Assembly: GCA_965263065.1 (NCBI GenBank)
Contig: CBDHGH010000003.1
Span: 1,116,001 to 1,180,000, forward strand
Direction of reading: 5' to 3'
Length of the DNA: 64,000 nt
Origin: TK10-74A sp965263065
GTDB lineage: Bacteria > Chloroflexota > Dehalococcoidia > Bin125
Part shown: positions 54,261-62,836 of the stretch, piece after piece
Layout of the letters: each line of letters opens with the position of its first letter
Position numbering within the stretch: the first letter of the stretch is position 1
Notes under the pieces: generated by a model
Database searches by the model: none
Told to the model about the DNA's origin: nothing
Seen by the model: the letters and a program-made list of their open reading frames with translations, nothing else
Program-made: the position numbers and the translations under genes

Positions 54261-54749
54261 TCAGGCCGGCGCCTTCGGCTCCTCGTCCGGCCCATCGGAG
54301 ACGTCGTCGGGCGCGTCGTCGGACGCGGGCGCGGGCGGGGGCGGCCAGTCCGGCAGGCCGCCGGGGGGAACGTCCAGCCCAAGCGCTTTCCCGAGTTGCT
54401 CGGCCGTGGCGTCGTCGAGGCCGCCCAGGTCCTGGAACTGGCGCGCGAGATCCCGCAGCTGGTCCTGCGTCACGCCCATGCTCTGCATCGTCTCGCGCAC
54501 GAGCCGGCGGACCTCGTCGGTGTCGCCGCGGATCAGCGCGTCGGCCAGCTCGAGCTGCGTCTCGACGGCGCGGAAGCCGGCCCGGCGCTCGGTCTCGTTC
54601 TCGGTCGCGAGGAGGGTCGAGGCGAGGCGGGTGAACAGGGTGGTGGTGCGGGCGATGCGCATGCGGTCGTCGGGGTGGGGCGGGAACTGCCCCGTGACCG
54701 TGACTTCGACCCCGGTGCGCTTGTCGGATGCGACGTACTGATCTGCCAT
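54261..54749 (-). CDS. Hypothetical protein
   Basis: A 162-residue protein I do not recognise. Residues about 1-110 look folded and mostly helical (RTTTLFTRLASTLLATENET, FRAVETQLELADALIRGDTD, GVTQDQLRDLARQFQDLGG), then a Pro-rich stretch PDWPPPPAPAS and an acidic tail. There is no signal peptide or membrane helix. Codon bias is like real genes here. It is 46 bases upstream of the TIGR01777 gene on the same strand and 57 after the transporter operon, so it may be co-transcribed with either. Function unknown. Confidence 0.7.
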   Translation of the reverse strand: MADQYVASDKRTGVEVTVTGQFPPHPDDRMRIARTTTLFTRLASTLLATENETERRAGFRAVETQLELADALIRGDTDEVRRLVRETMQSMGVTQDQLRDLARQFQDLGGLDDATAEQLGKALGLDVPPGGLPDWPPPPAPASDDAPDDVSDGPDEEPKAPA

Positions 54750-54806
54750 GCCCCCAGCATATCCCCGTGGGGCATCGTGGGGGCGCGGCGTCCCCGCCCC
54801 TTCCGG

Positions 54807-55703
54807 CTAGTCGGCGCCGCGCAGGCGCGGATCCAGGAGGTCGCGCAGGACGTCCCCCAGCAGATTGAAGGATAGCACCGTCAGCACGATGGCCATCCCC
54901 GGGAAGATCGCCGGCCAGGGGTGCGTGGCCAGGTAGAGCTGTCCCCCCTTGAGCATGGTCCCCCAGGAGGGGTCGGGGGGCTGCGTCCCCAGTCCCAGGA
55001 AGGAGAGGGCCGCCTCGATGATGATCGCGAAGCCGATGCCCAGCGACATCTGCACCAGCACGGGCGCCAGCACGTTCGGCGCGATGTGCCGGAAGAGGAT
55101 GCGCGGGGTGGCCGCCCCCATCGCCTCGGCCGCCATGACGTAATCGTTCTCCTTGGCCGACAGGGTGCTGCCGCGCACGATGCGGGCGTACAGGGGAACG
55201 AACACGACGCCGATCGCGATCATCACGTTGACCGAGCTGGAGCCCAACACGGCGATCATGATCAGGGCCAGCAGCAAGGCCGGGTAGGCGTACAGCGCGT
55301 CCATCACGCGCATCAGCCCCTCGTCCTTGCGGCCGCCGACGTAGCCCGCGACCAGGCCGTAGGGCAGCCCGATGCCCACCCCGATGCCCACGGAGATCAG
55401 CCCCACGACCAGGGCGGTCCGCGAAGCGTGGACGAGGCGGGAGTAGGTATCGCGGCCCAGCTTGTCGGCGCCGAACCAATGCTCCCCCGTCGGCGGGCTG
55501 AGGCCCGCGTCGCCGTCGAGCGCGATGGGATCATGGGTGGCGACGACCCCCGGGATGATCGCCGCGACGAGGACCACCAGCACGATCGCCAGGCTCACGA
55601 CCCCCGCGGGCCGCTGACGGAAGCGCCGCGCGAACTCCCGCTCGCGCGCCCCACGGCGCTCGCGGAGTTGCAGGGGCGGGGCGCCGGTCTGCCGGTCACT
55701 CAT
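54807..55703 (-). CDS. Oligopeptide ABC transporter permease (DppC type)
   Basis: A 298-residue inner-membrane permease. It has a basic cytoplasmic N-terminus, GEHWFGADKLGRDTYSRLVH near residue 72, the EAA motif KENDYVMAAEAMGAATPRIL near 180, and the DppC tail LRDLLDPRLRGAD. The start overlaps the DppB-type gene by 8 bases. It is the last gene of operon 2; no ATPase gene follows. It pairs with the 55696-56640 product to form the channel for the binding protein at 56899-59241. Confidence 0.94.
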   Translation of the reverse strand: MSDRQTGAPPLQLRERRGAREREFARRFRQRPAGVVSLAIVLVVLVAAIIPGVVATHDPIALDGDAGLSPPTGEHWFGADKLGRDTYSRLVHASRTALVVGLISVGIGVGIGLPYGLVAGYVGGRKDEGLMRVMDALYAYPALLLALIMIAVLGSSSVNVMIAIGVVFVPLYARIVRGSTLSAKENDYVMAAEAMGAATPRILFRHIAPNVLAPVLVQMSLGIGFAIIIEAALSFLGLGTQPPDPSWGTMLKGGQLYLATHPWPAIFPGMAIVLTVLSFNLLGDVLRDLLDPRLRGAD

Positions 55704-56640
55704 AGCGGATCCGCGGATCCAGGAACGCGTAGGACACGTCGACGGCCAGATTCGTCAGGGCGACGGCGCCGGCCAGCATGACCCCGATCGCCTGCACCGT
55801 CTGGAGCTCACGGTTGAAGACGGAGTCGACCAAGAGCTTGCCGACGCCCGGCAAGTTGAACACGCTCTCGATGATGACGAAGCCGCCCACGATCGTGGAG
55901 ACCTGGATCCCCATCACCGTGACGACGGGGATGAGCGCGTTGCGGAACGCGTGCCGCACGATCACGCTCCGCTCGCGCAGGCCCTTGGCGTAGGCGGTGC
56001 GCACGTAGTCCTGCCGCAGCACGTCCACCAGGGCGGCGCGGGTCTGCCGCGCCAGGATCGCCGCCTGGGTCACACCGACCGCGAAGGCCGGCAAGGCGAC
56101 CGAGCGCAAGTTCTGGACCGGGTCGTCGAGGAAGCTGGTGAAGCCGACGGCCGGGAACCAGCGGAATTGCACCGAGAAGAGCAGAATCAGCATCAGCGCC
56201 AGCCAGAAGTTCGGGATGGCGGCCCCCAGCACGGCGAGCGCGGTGCCCCCGTAGTCGAGGATGGTGTTCGGCCGCGCCCCGGCGAGCAGCCCCAGCGGGA
56301 TCCCGATCGCGGTCGCGATCAGCATCGCCAGGATGCCCAGTTCGATACTGACCTCCAGGCGCTTGGCGATCAGGTCGCTGACTTCCTTGCCCGCGCGCGC
56401 ACTCCGGCCGAGGTCACCCTGCAGCGCGTCCCCCACCCAGTCGAAGTAGCGCACGACGACCGGCCGGTTGAGTCCCAGTTGCTCCCGCAGCGCCTCCAGG
56501 TGCCGGGTATCCGCCTCCATGCCCAGCATGGCGATGGCCAAGTCGCCGGGCAGCAGCGCCACGGCGAAGAACGTGATCGCCGAGATCAGGATGAGGACCG
56601 GGATCGTGACCAGGAACCGCCGGGCGATGTAGGTGGTCAT
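55696..56640 (-). CDS. Oligopeptide ABC transporter permease (DppB type)
   Basis: A 314-residue inner-membrane permease starting MTTYIARRFLVTIPVLILIS, with the long periplasmic loop after helix 1 and the EAA motif RQDYVRTAYAKGLRERSVIV near residue 210, then GGFVIIESVFNLPGVGKLLV and the tail FLDPRIRYE. It belongs with the DppC-type gene it overlaps by 8 bases. Between it and the binding-protein gene upstream lies the hairpin repeat cluster at 56672-56884. Confidence 0.94.
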   Translation of the reverse strand: MTTYIARRFLVTIPVLILISAITFFAVALLPGDLAIAMLGMEADTRHLEALREQLGLNRPVVVRYFDWVGDALQGDLGRSARAGKEVSDLIAKRLEVSIELGILAMLIATAIGIPLGLLAGARPNTILDYGGTALAVLGAAIPNFWLALMLILLFSVQFRWFPAVGFTSFLDDPVQNLRSVALPAFAVGVTQAAILARQTRAALVDVLRQDYVRTAYAKGLRERSVIVRHAFRNALIPVVTVMGIQVSTIVGGFVIIESVFNLPGVGKLLVDSVFNRELQTVQAIGVMLAGAVALTNLAVDVSYAFLDPRIRYE

Positions 56641-56671
56641 CGTGTGCCCTCATGGGGGGCCTCGCTCCCTG

Positions 56672-56884
56672 ACCCCCTCTCCCTGAGGGAGGGGGGGGGG
56701 GTGAGGGGGCCTCGGCGGGCGCGGGCCCTCCCCCTAGCCCTCTCCCAGAGGGAGAGGGAACCGGAGCCCCCTCTCCCTCTGGACGATGGAGAGGGGGAAC
56801 GTGAAGCGTGCGCCATCACCCCTCCTCCTCCGGTCCCCCCTCTCCATTGCTCCGCAATGGAGAGGGGGTTAGGGGGTGAGGTCG
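56672..56884 (-). repeat. Cluster of four related G/C-rich hairpin repeats
   Basis: Four palindromes built on CCCTCTCC / GGAGAGGG lie in the gap between the binding-protein and permease genes: about 56672-56700, 56738-56758 (9-bp stem), 56767-56797 (10-bp stem) and 56836-56868 (15-bp perfect stem, 3-base loop). The last runs into TTAGGGGGTGAGGTCG (to 56884). They resemble dispersed REP/MITE-like units. In the mRNA they would form strong structures that could protect the binding-protein message. Confidence 0.75.
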
Positions 56885-56898
56885 GGGGGGCCGGCGGG

Positions 56899-59241
56899 CT
56901 ACGTCGCCCAGCGGACGTCGTCCTGCCCGAAGTGGAACTTGACGTCGCCGAAGAGCTCGAACTGGAGACCGGGGTCATGAGCGACGACGGCTTTGTAGTG
57001 GACGGTCTTCACCTGGTAGGAGCGTGATTCGGCGACGCGGTTGAGTTCGCGCATCGCCTCGATCCTCGCCTGCAGTTCGAACGTCTCCTCCACCTTGACG
57101 AGGGCAGCCTGCACCTCCGGATCTTTGTCGGGCGGCAGCATGTGGTCATGGGGCCCGCCCTCGCCGACGTTCCAGAAGACCTGCTGCCAGATGTCGCCTC
57201 GCATCGACATGCCACCCATGAAGCCCCCGACTTCCTCCGCATACCACTCCGACCAGAAGGCGGGGTGGGGCTTCGCATCGATGTTCATCGTGATGCCGAC
57301 CTGGGCGAGCGCGGCCTGGACGAACAGCGACTGGTCGATGTAGAGCGGGTCGTCGGCTTTGACATTCATGTTGAACTCGAGGCCGTCCTCGAAGCCGCCG
57401 GCGGCAAGGTGCATTTGCACGACCTCCGGGTCGAACTCCCAGAAGCGCTCGTTCGGGTCGTGATAGATGACCGACGGACCATACCAGCCCCACAGCGCCG
57501 GCGTGTGGTAGCCGCCGAAGACCGTGTCGTTCAGTTCGGTGCGATCGAAGCCGGCGTTGAACGCATGGCGGGCGTGCGGATTGTTCCAGGGCTCGATGTT
57601 CGTGTTCATATTATAGAAGCCGGTGGTGTTCGATGGCTGGATGATGAGCTCGTACCCCGCATCCCTGATGCGGTCATGGTCCTCTTCCGCCGGGAAGCGG
57701 ATGGCGTCGTAATCGCCGGCGAGGAGAGCGTTGGTGGCCCCAAACGTGGCATCCTCGCCCGCGTTGAAGGTGACGCCCTCGATGTGGGGCGCGTTGGGCT
57801 TCCAGTAGTTGGGGTTGGCGTCCATGACGAAGGGGCCGTCGAGGGACTCCTCGACGAAGACGTGGGCCCCGGTGCCAACGGGCGTGTTGCGGTTATTCAG
57901 CTCCGTGAAGTCGTCGAAGGAGTTCGGCGAGAGGATCAGGCCGGCGCGGTCCCCGAGGATCCAGAGCAGCGGCGAGAACGGCCGATCCATCCGGAACGCC
58001 GCCGTCATCGTGTCGGTCTCTTCGACGCTCCCCACGGCGGCGAGGTCGCCCTTGATGGTCGAGGCCTCCAGCGTCTTGCCGCGCTCGATCCAGAGCCGCA
58101 CCGCCTCCGCGGTGAGCGGCAGGCCGTCGTGGAACTGCACGTTCTCGCGGATGCTGAAGATCACGTTGAGCGGGTCCGGGGTCTCCCAGCTCTGGGCCAG
58201 GCTGCGGTCCGGCTGGGGCGTCAGGGACGCGTCGTAGGACACGAGGGGGTCGTAGAGACACCAGAGCATCGCGTGATCGTTGCCGTTCGTCCCGGTCCCC
58301 GCCTCGGTCCCGCCGAAGTTCGGCGTTGGGATGCGGACACGGGGGCCCCGGAGGGCGGCGGCCGCCGTGGCCTGCGCCGCGGAGGCGGACTCGGCGGCCG
58401 TGGCGGCGGTGTCGGCGGCCTCCTGGGCCGCGTCGGCGGCCTCTTCGGCGGCGGCGACGGCGGCGGCGGCGGTCTCGGCCGCGGCTTCGGCGGCCTCTTC
58501 GGCGGCGGCGACGGCCGCGGCGGCGGTCGCGGCGGCAGTGGATGCGGCGGCTTCCGCGGCTGCGGACGCCTCCCCGGCTGCGGCCGCGGCCGCCGCCGCC
58601 GCCTCGGCAGCGTTGTCGATGGCGGCCTGGGCGGCCGCCGCGGTGGCCGTGCCGGCTTCGACGGCCGCGGCGACGTCGCGGGCGGCCTGGGCAGCGGCCT
58701 CGGCGGCCTGCGCGGCGGCGTCCGCGACGGCCGCGGCCGCGGCGTCACCGGCCGCGGATGCGGCGTCGGCAGCCTGGGCGGCAGCCGCAGCCGCGGCTTC
58801 CGCGGCGGCGGCCGCGTTGGCGGCGTCCTCCGACTCAGCGGCCTCGGCGGCCAAGGCGGCGGCCGCATCGGCGGCGCTGGCCGCCTGCGAGGCGGCGGCG
58901 GAGGCCTCGCCGGCGGCGTCTGCCGCGTCGGCCGCGGCGGCGGAGGCCTCGCCTGCGGCGTCTGCCGCGTCGGCCGCGGCGTCTGCCGCGCCGGCCGCGG
59001 TGGCGGCCGCGGCCTCGGAGTCGGCGGCGCGCGCCTCCCCGGCGGCGACCGCCGCGGCGGCGGCCTCTTCCGCGGCCGCGGCGGCCCGTTCGGCCGCCAC
59101 GGCGCCGGCGTCGGGCCCGTCGTCGTCGCCGCAGCCGACCAGGGCCAGCCCGGCGGCCCCAACGCCCGCTTTGGCGCTGGCTCCCAACATGGTGCGGCGT
59201 GAGATCTTCCGCTGTCGCAGGGCGGTCCAGTAGTTGCTCAT
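56899..59241 (-). CDS. Oligopeptide ABC transporter substrate-binding lipoprotein with Ala-rich linker
   Basis: A 780-residue family-5 binding protein of the same build as the 12905 gene: near-identical N-terminus with twin Arg (SRRTMLG, Arg15-16) and lipobox LVGC (Cys37), then about 245 residues of Ala-rich, Glu/Asp-dotted helix (48 to about 293), then a binding domain (VIFSIRENVQFHDGLPLTAE) whose sequence differs clearly from operon 1. So the anchor and linker are shared while specificity differs. AAGGA lies seven bases before ATG 59241. It is first in operon 2, and the same hairpin repeat lies on both sides of the gene. Confidence 0.92.
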   Translation of the reverse strand: MSNYWTALRQRKISRRTMLGASAKAGVGAAGLALVGCGDDDGPDAGAVAAERAAAAAEEAAAAAVAAGEARAADSEAAAATAAGAADAAADAADAAGEASAAAADAADAAGEASAAASQAASAADAAAALAAEAAESEDAANAAAAAEAAAAAAAQAADAASAAGDAAAAAVADAAAQAAEAAAQAARDVAAAVEAGTATAAAAQAAIDNAAEAAAAAAAAAGEASAAAEAAASTAAATAAAAVAAAEEAAEAAAETAAAAVAAAEEAADAAQEAADTAATAAESASAAQATAAAALRGPRVRIPTPNFGGTEAGTGTNGNDHAMLWCLYDPLVSYDASLTPQPDRSLAQSWETPDPLNVIFSIRENVQFHDGLPLTAEAVRLWIERGKTLEASTIKGDLAAVGSVEETDTMTAAFRMDRPFSPLLWILGDRAGLILSPNSFDDFTELNNRNTPVGTGAHVFVEESLDGPFVMDANPNYWKPNAPHIEGVTFNAGEDATFGATNALLAGDYDAIRFPAEEDHDRIRDAGYELIIQPSNTTGFYNMNTNIEPWNNPHARHAFNAGFDRTELNDTVFGGYHTPALWGWYGPSVIYHDPNERFWEFDPEVVQMHLAAGGFEDGLEFNMNVKADDPLYIDQSLFVQAALAQVGITMNIDAKPHPAFWSEWYAEEVGGFMGGMSMRGDIWQQVFWNVGEGGPHDHMLPPDKDPEVQAALVKVEETFELQARIEAMRELNRVAESRSYQVKTVHYKAVVAHDPGLQFELFGDVKFHFGQDDVRWAT

Positions 59242-59311
59242 GGTCGATTCCTTTCTGTGGAACGCGGGTGCCGCCCACCTGGGGACGGGCTCGCGAAACC
59301 AGAGCGGGCGC

Positions 59312-59340
59312 ATTGTGACGCAAGGGGAGGGGGCAGTCAA
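59312..59340 (-). promoter_or_regulatory. Probable promoter of operon 2
   Basis: Reading leftward, TTGACT (59340-59335) and CACAAT (59317-59312) are spaced by exactly 17 bases and lie about 70 bases upstream of the binding-protein ATG 59241. The -35 matches consensus at five of six positions and the -10 at four. Unlike operon 1, the spacer has no long G run. Confidence 0.5.
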
Positions 59341-59395
59341 GGTTTTGGGAAAGTTCTTTTTTACACTGTGGATAATCGGGATGCAGGGAACCTGC

Positions 59396-59449
59396 CCCCC
59401 TCTGTATCTCTGCATCAGGGTGTGGAGAGGGGGTCAGGGGGTGAGGTCG
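59396..59449 (-). repeat. Fifth copy of the hairpin repeat, ending inside the TlpA-like gene
   Basis: CCCCCTCT (59396-59403) pairs with AGAGGGGG (59426-59433). The 26 bases 59424-59449 equal 56859-56884 at 25 of 26 positions and lie in the same orientation. This copy supplies the stop codon and last residues of the TlpA-like gene. Confidence 0.7.
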
Positions 59450-60621
59450 AGCGCCGCCGACAGCGCCGCGTCGTCGGTGGGCAGCGCCTCCACGACCCCC
59501 ACCGCGTCGATCAGCACGTACGTCACGCTGGCCCCCGCCCCGAACAGCGCCGCGGCGTCGCGCTCCCAGACCAGGCTCGTGTACGCCGCGACCGTCGCCA
59601 GCGGCGCCGAGGGTGTGCGGGCAATCGCCGCCTCGATCCCGGCCGCCGCCGCCGACTCCACGGCCCGGCGCAGTTCGTCGTCGCACTGCGTGCAGTTCGG
59701 GCGGGCGAAGACCAGCAGCACGGCCCGCCCGCGCTGGTCCGAGAGGCGCCAGCGCCGCCCCGGGTCGTCCGCGCTCGCCAGCACGCTGTCGTCCGCGCTC
59801 GCCAGCACGAGGTCCGGCGCGAGCGACCCCACCCGCACCCCAATGCGCACCGCGTCGCCGGCCGCCGCCAGCAGCGCCGCCGGCAGCGCCTTCGGGCCCG
59901 GCGCCAGCAGCGGCCCCACCGGCTCGGCCAGCGTCGCGACCAGATCGGCCATCGCCTCCTCGAAGCTCGCGTCGGGCGCCTGGCCGCGGAAGATCGTGCG
60001 GATCACGCCGTCGGGCCCCAGGAACATCGTGTGCGGCGGCCCCAGCGTCCCGCCGATGCCGTAGCGCCGCGTGACGGCGCCGTCGAAGTCCATGGGCAGC
60101 GCGAAGTTGATCCCGAACTCCGCCGCGAAGTCCCCCGCCGGCGACCGCGCCTCCTCGATGTTGACCCCCACGACGATCAGCCCGGCCTCGCGGTACTGCT
60201 CCTGCAGCCGGATCAAGACCGGCATCTCGCGGCGGCAGGGGGCGCACCACGACGCCCAGAAGTTCAGCACCACCGGGTGCCCCGCCCAGTCCGACAGGCG
60301 GAAGCGCCCGCCGTCGAGGGTCTCCAGTTCGAAGTCGGGCGCGAGCCGGCCGATGGCGTCGTCAGGCGGCAGGGCCGCGTCGGGCAGGTCCGGGGGCAGC
60401 AGGTACGCCGGACGCGCCGCCGGCCCCAGGTCGCCGCCGCGGTCGGGCCCGGCGCCGTCGCCCAGCGTCAGCCAGAGCGGGATCGCGACCGCCAGCAGCA
60501 CCAGCAGCGCCACGACCAGCGTGCGCGCGCCGTGGTACTCGCGCGGGCGGGTGGGATGCTCGTCGGGGAAGCCGGCGCCGGCGCCGTCCGCCGCTGCGCT
60601 GTCCGAGTCGTCGCTGCTCAT
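59434..60621 (-). CDS. Membrane-anchored two-domain thioredoxin-like (TlpA) protein
   Basis: A 395-residue protein with one N-terminal membrane helix (LVVALLVLLAVAIPLWLTL, about 33-51), a TlpA/ResA-type thioredoxin domain (about 90-230) with the redox motif NFWASWCAPCRREMP near residues 122-136, and a second thioredoxin-like domain (about 265-390) with RPNCTQCDDEL near 308. Both CxxC pairs would face outside the cytoplasmic membrane. ResA-like proteins reduce apocytochrome c; that is possible here. A 24-base-period duplication makes LASADD appear twice near residue 275. It ends inside a dispersed repeat. Confidence 0.88.
   Translation of the reverse strand: MSSDDSDSAAADGAGAGFPDEHPTRPREYHGARTLVVALLVLLAVAIPLWLTLGDGAGPDRGGDLGPAARPAYLLPPDLPDAALPPDDAIGRLAPDFELETLDGGRFRLSDWAGHPVVLNFWASWCAPCRREMPVLIRLQEQYREAGLIVVGVNIEEARSPAGDFAAEFGINFALPMDFDGAVTRRYGIGGTLGPPHTMFLGPDGVIRTIFRGQAPDASFEEAMADLVATLAEPVGPLLAPGPKALPAALLAAAGDAVRIGVRVGSLAPDLVLASADDSVLASADDPGRRWRLSDQRGRAVLLVFARPNCTQCDDELRRAVESAAAAGIEAAIARTPSAPLATVAAYTSLVWERDAAALFGAGASVTYVLIDAVGVVEALPTDDAALSAALDLTP
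59764..59809 (-). repeat. Tandem 24-base duplication inside the TlpA-like gene
   Basis: A 22-base word recurs at 59764-59785 and 59788-59809 with 24-base period, adding eight residues in frame (SVLASADD) between the two thioredoxin-like domains. Confidence 0.8.
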
Positions 60622-60750
60622 AGGGGCTGTGCTCCCGCACGATTCTACGGCCGGACGGCTGCCGCGGCCCTCCGCGCCGCCCGGTCGCCATTCGTCAGCA
60701 GCCCCAGGCCGCATCTCCGGCTATCCTCGCCGCGCTGGAGGGACCGCCCG

Positions 60751-61263
60751 ATGACGACGACCGCGCAGTCGATCCCCGCCGCGACGCTCCTGCAGGCCCT
60801 GCTCGACGCCGGCGTGCAGGACATCGTCGCCGTGCCCGACACGCACCAGCGCACGCTCATCGCGGCGATCGAGGCGCGCCCCGAGCTGCGCTTCATCCAG
60901 GCCACGACCGAGGACGAGGCGACCGCCATCTGCGCCGGCCTGATCGTCGGCGGGCGGCGGCCGCTGCTGCAGATCCAGCACGCGGGGCTCTACGCCTGCG
61001 TCAACAACCTGCGCGGGCTCGGCATCGACGGCGGCTTCCCCATCGTGCTGCTGGCCGGCCTGCTGGGCCGCGACCCGGCCAAGGCGCCCGGCGACGACTT
61101 CGGCTCGATGGTGCGGCTGGCGGCGCCGCTGCTCGACGCGCTGGAGATCCCGCACCGCCTCATCGACGGTCCGGCCGACCTGCCCCATCTGGCCGCCGCC
61201 TACAACGAAGCCGAGGCGCGCGGCGGCCCCGTCGCGCTGCTGCTCGGCGCGGAGACCAGCTAA
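60751..61263 (+). CDS. TPP-dependent decarboxylase, alpha (PYR-domain) subunit
   Basis: A 170-residue protein equal to the N-terminal pyrimidine-binding half of a thiamine-diphosphate decarboxylase. It has LLDAGVQDIVAVPDTHQRTL near residue 20, TTEDEATAICAGLIVGG with the activating Glu near 57, and LQIQHAGLYACVNNLRGLG near 80. This two-gene build is that of sulfopyruvate decarboxylase ComDE and phosphonopyruvate decarboxylase. GGAGG lies nine bases before ATG 60751. The beta gene begins 2 bases after its stop. The 2-oxo acid substrate is uncertain. Confidence 0.85.
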   Translation: MTTTAQSIPAATLLQALLDAGVQDIVAVPDTHQRTLIAAIEARPELRFIQATTEDEATAICAGLIVGGRRPLLQIQHAGLYACVNNLRGLGIDGGFPIVLLAGLLGRDPAKAPGDDFGSMVRLAAPLLDALEIPHRLIDGPADLPHLAAAYNEAEARGGPVALLLGAETS

Positions 61264-61265
61264 CG

Positions 61266-61874
61266 ATGCCCGGCCCCGCCCCCGAACGCCGCATGCCCCG
61301 CGACGCCGCCCTCGACGTCCTCGCCCGCCGCCGCACCGATCAGGTGGTCGTCTCCGCCATGACCGCGCTGGGCCCCTGGCGGCGGCGCTCCCCCAGCGAC
61401 CGCAACCTGTTCAACCTCGGCTTCATGGGCGGCGCCTCGACCTACGCCCTGGGCGTCGCCCTGGCGCGGCCCGACGTGCCCGTCTGGGTCATCGACGGCG
61501 ACGGGTCGCTGCTCATGCAACTCGGCTCGCTGGCCACCATCGCGCACGCCGCCCCGGCCAACTTCCTGCACGTCGTGATGCACAACGGCGTCTACGAGAC
61601 CAGCGGCGCGCAGCCGATCCCCGGCGAGGGGCGGCTGTCGTTCGCGGGCATGGCGCGCGAGGCCGGCTACGCGCAGACCGCCCGCTTCGACGACGTGGAG
61701 GCCTTCGACGCCGACCTGGACGACCTCCTGCGTCGCGACGGCCCCACGCTCGTCGAGCTGATCACCGCCCCCGCCGGCGCCTTCTATTCCCCGGCGCCGC
61801 CGCCCGCGACCCGTCCCACCCCCGCCGTCGCTCGCAACTGGCCGACAGTGCGGGACGCGCTCAGCACTGACTAG
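61266..61874 (+). CDS. TPP-dependent decarboxylase, beta (PP-domain) subunit
   Basis: A 202-residue protein matching the C-terminal pyrophosphate-binding half. The TPP/Mg motif VIDGDGSLLMQLGSLATIA begins near residue 75 and is followed by HNGVYETSG near 115. It must pair with the alpha subunit encoded 2 bases upstream to form an active site at the interface. NLGFMGGASTYALGVALARP near 45 is typical of the ComE/Ppd group. The pair is convergent with operon 3. A coenzyme M role (ComDE) would be unusual in this organism type, so decarboxylation of sulfopyruvate or phosphonopyruvate for catabolism is more likely. Confidence 0.85.
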   Translation: MPGPAPERRMPRDAALDVLARRRTDQVVVSAMTALGPWRRRSPSDRNLFNLGFMGGASTYALGVALARPDVPVWVIDGDGSLLMQLGSLATIAHAAPANFLHVVMHNGVYETSGAQPIPGEGRLSFAGMAREAGYAQTARFDDVEAFDADLDDLLRRDGPTLVELITAPAGAFYSPAPPPATRPTPAVARNWPTVRDALSTD

Positions 61875-61930
61875 CGCCTAGTGACAGTGCCCCGGCGTCG
61901 TGGCAGTGCGCCGATTCCCGGCCGCCCCAG

Positions 61931-62836
61931 CTAGCGCACGTTGCGCAGCCGCGGATCGAGCGCGTCGCGCAGCCAGTCGCCCATCAGGTTGCCGGTCAGC
62001 GCGATCGTCAGCAGGGCCAGCCCCGGCAGCCAGATCGGCCACCAGGCGACGTTCATGAATTCGCGGCCCTCCGAGATCATCACCCCCCACGACGGCGTGC
62101 CCGCCGGCGCGCCGACGCTGAGGAAACTCAGCGCGGCCTCGGCCAGGATCACCAGCGCGACCTCCAGCGTCATGATGATCACGACGGTGTTGACGACGTT
62201 CGGGAACAGGTGCTTGCGCATGATCCAGGCCGGCCCCGCGCCCACCGCCCGGGAGGCCGTCACGAAGTCGCGCTCCCGCAGCGAGAGCACGTCGGCCCGC
62301 ACCAGCCGGGCGTACGCGGGCCAGGTCCAGATCAGCAGGATGATGATCACGTTGCGCAGGCTCGGCCCCACCAAGCTCGCCAGCAGCACCGCGAAGAGCA
62401 TCGCCGGCAGCGCCAGCTGCACGTCCACCAGCCGCATCAGCAGCTGGCCGGTGAGGCCGCCCACCCAGCCCGCGACCAGCCCGATCAGCGTCCCCACCAG
62501 CGCCGCGCCCGGCACGACGAGGAAGACCACGATCAGCGCGATGCGCGCGCCGTACAGCAGCCGGCTGAAGATGTCCCGCCCCACGTGGTCCGTGCCCAGG
62601 ACATGGTCCCAACTGCCCCCGTCGAAGACGGGCGGCTGCAGGCGCCCGCCCAGGTTGAGGAACTCCGGGTCGTGCGTCGCCAGCCAGTCCGCCCCCACAC
62701 CCGCCACGAGCAGCGCCAGCGCGATCAGGGCGGGGACGGACAGCCCCAGCCGGCGCCGCCAGCGCCTGCCGCCCCGTCGCCGCTCGACGGCAACAACCGG
62801 AGCCTGCGCCGCGGTCTCCGCCGTCGGCCGGGCCAT
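61931..62836 (-). CDS. Oligopeptide ABC transporter permease (DppC type)
   Basis: A 301-residue permease with WDHVLGTDHVGRDIFSRLLY near residue 77, the EAA motif RERDFVTASRAVGAGPAWIM near 185 and the tail LRDALDPRLRNVR. Its ATG shares its A with the TGA of the DppB-type gene (TGATG). It ends operon 3, with no ATPase gene after it; the next gene is convergent. Expected in the cytoplasmic membrane. Confidence 0.94.
   Translation of the reverse strand: MARPTAETAAQAPVVAVERRRGGRRWRRRLGLSVPALIALALLVAGVGADWLATHDPEFLNLGGRLQPPVFDGGSWDHVLGTDHVGRDIFSRLLYGARIALIVVFLVVPGAALVGTLIGLVAGWVGGLTGQLLMRLVDVQLALPAMLFAVLLASLVGPSLRNVIIILLIWTWPAYARLVRADVLSLRERDFVTASRAVGAGPAWIMRKHLFPNVVNTVVIIMTLEVALVILAEAALSFLSVGAPAGTPSWGVMISEGREFMNVAWWPIWLPGLALLTIALTGNLMGDWLRDALDPRLRNVR

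Noticed and set aside
56641..56898. CRISPR array
   Set aside because: The repeats are palindromes of unequal length with no regular spacer, and no cas genes are present.
58221..59318. Antisense and alternate frames over the second Ala-rich stalk
   Set aside because: Same repeat effect; no start context or domain.
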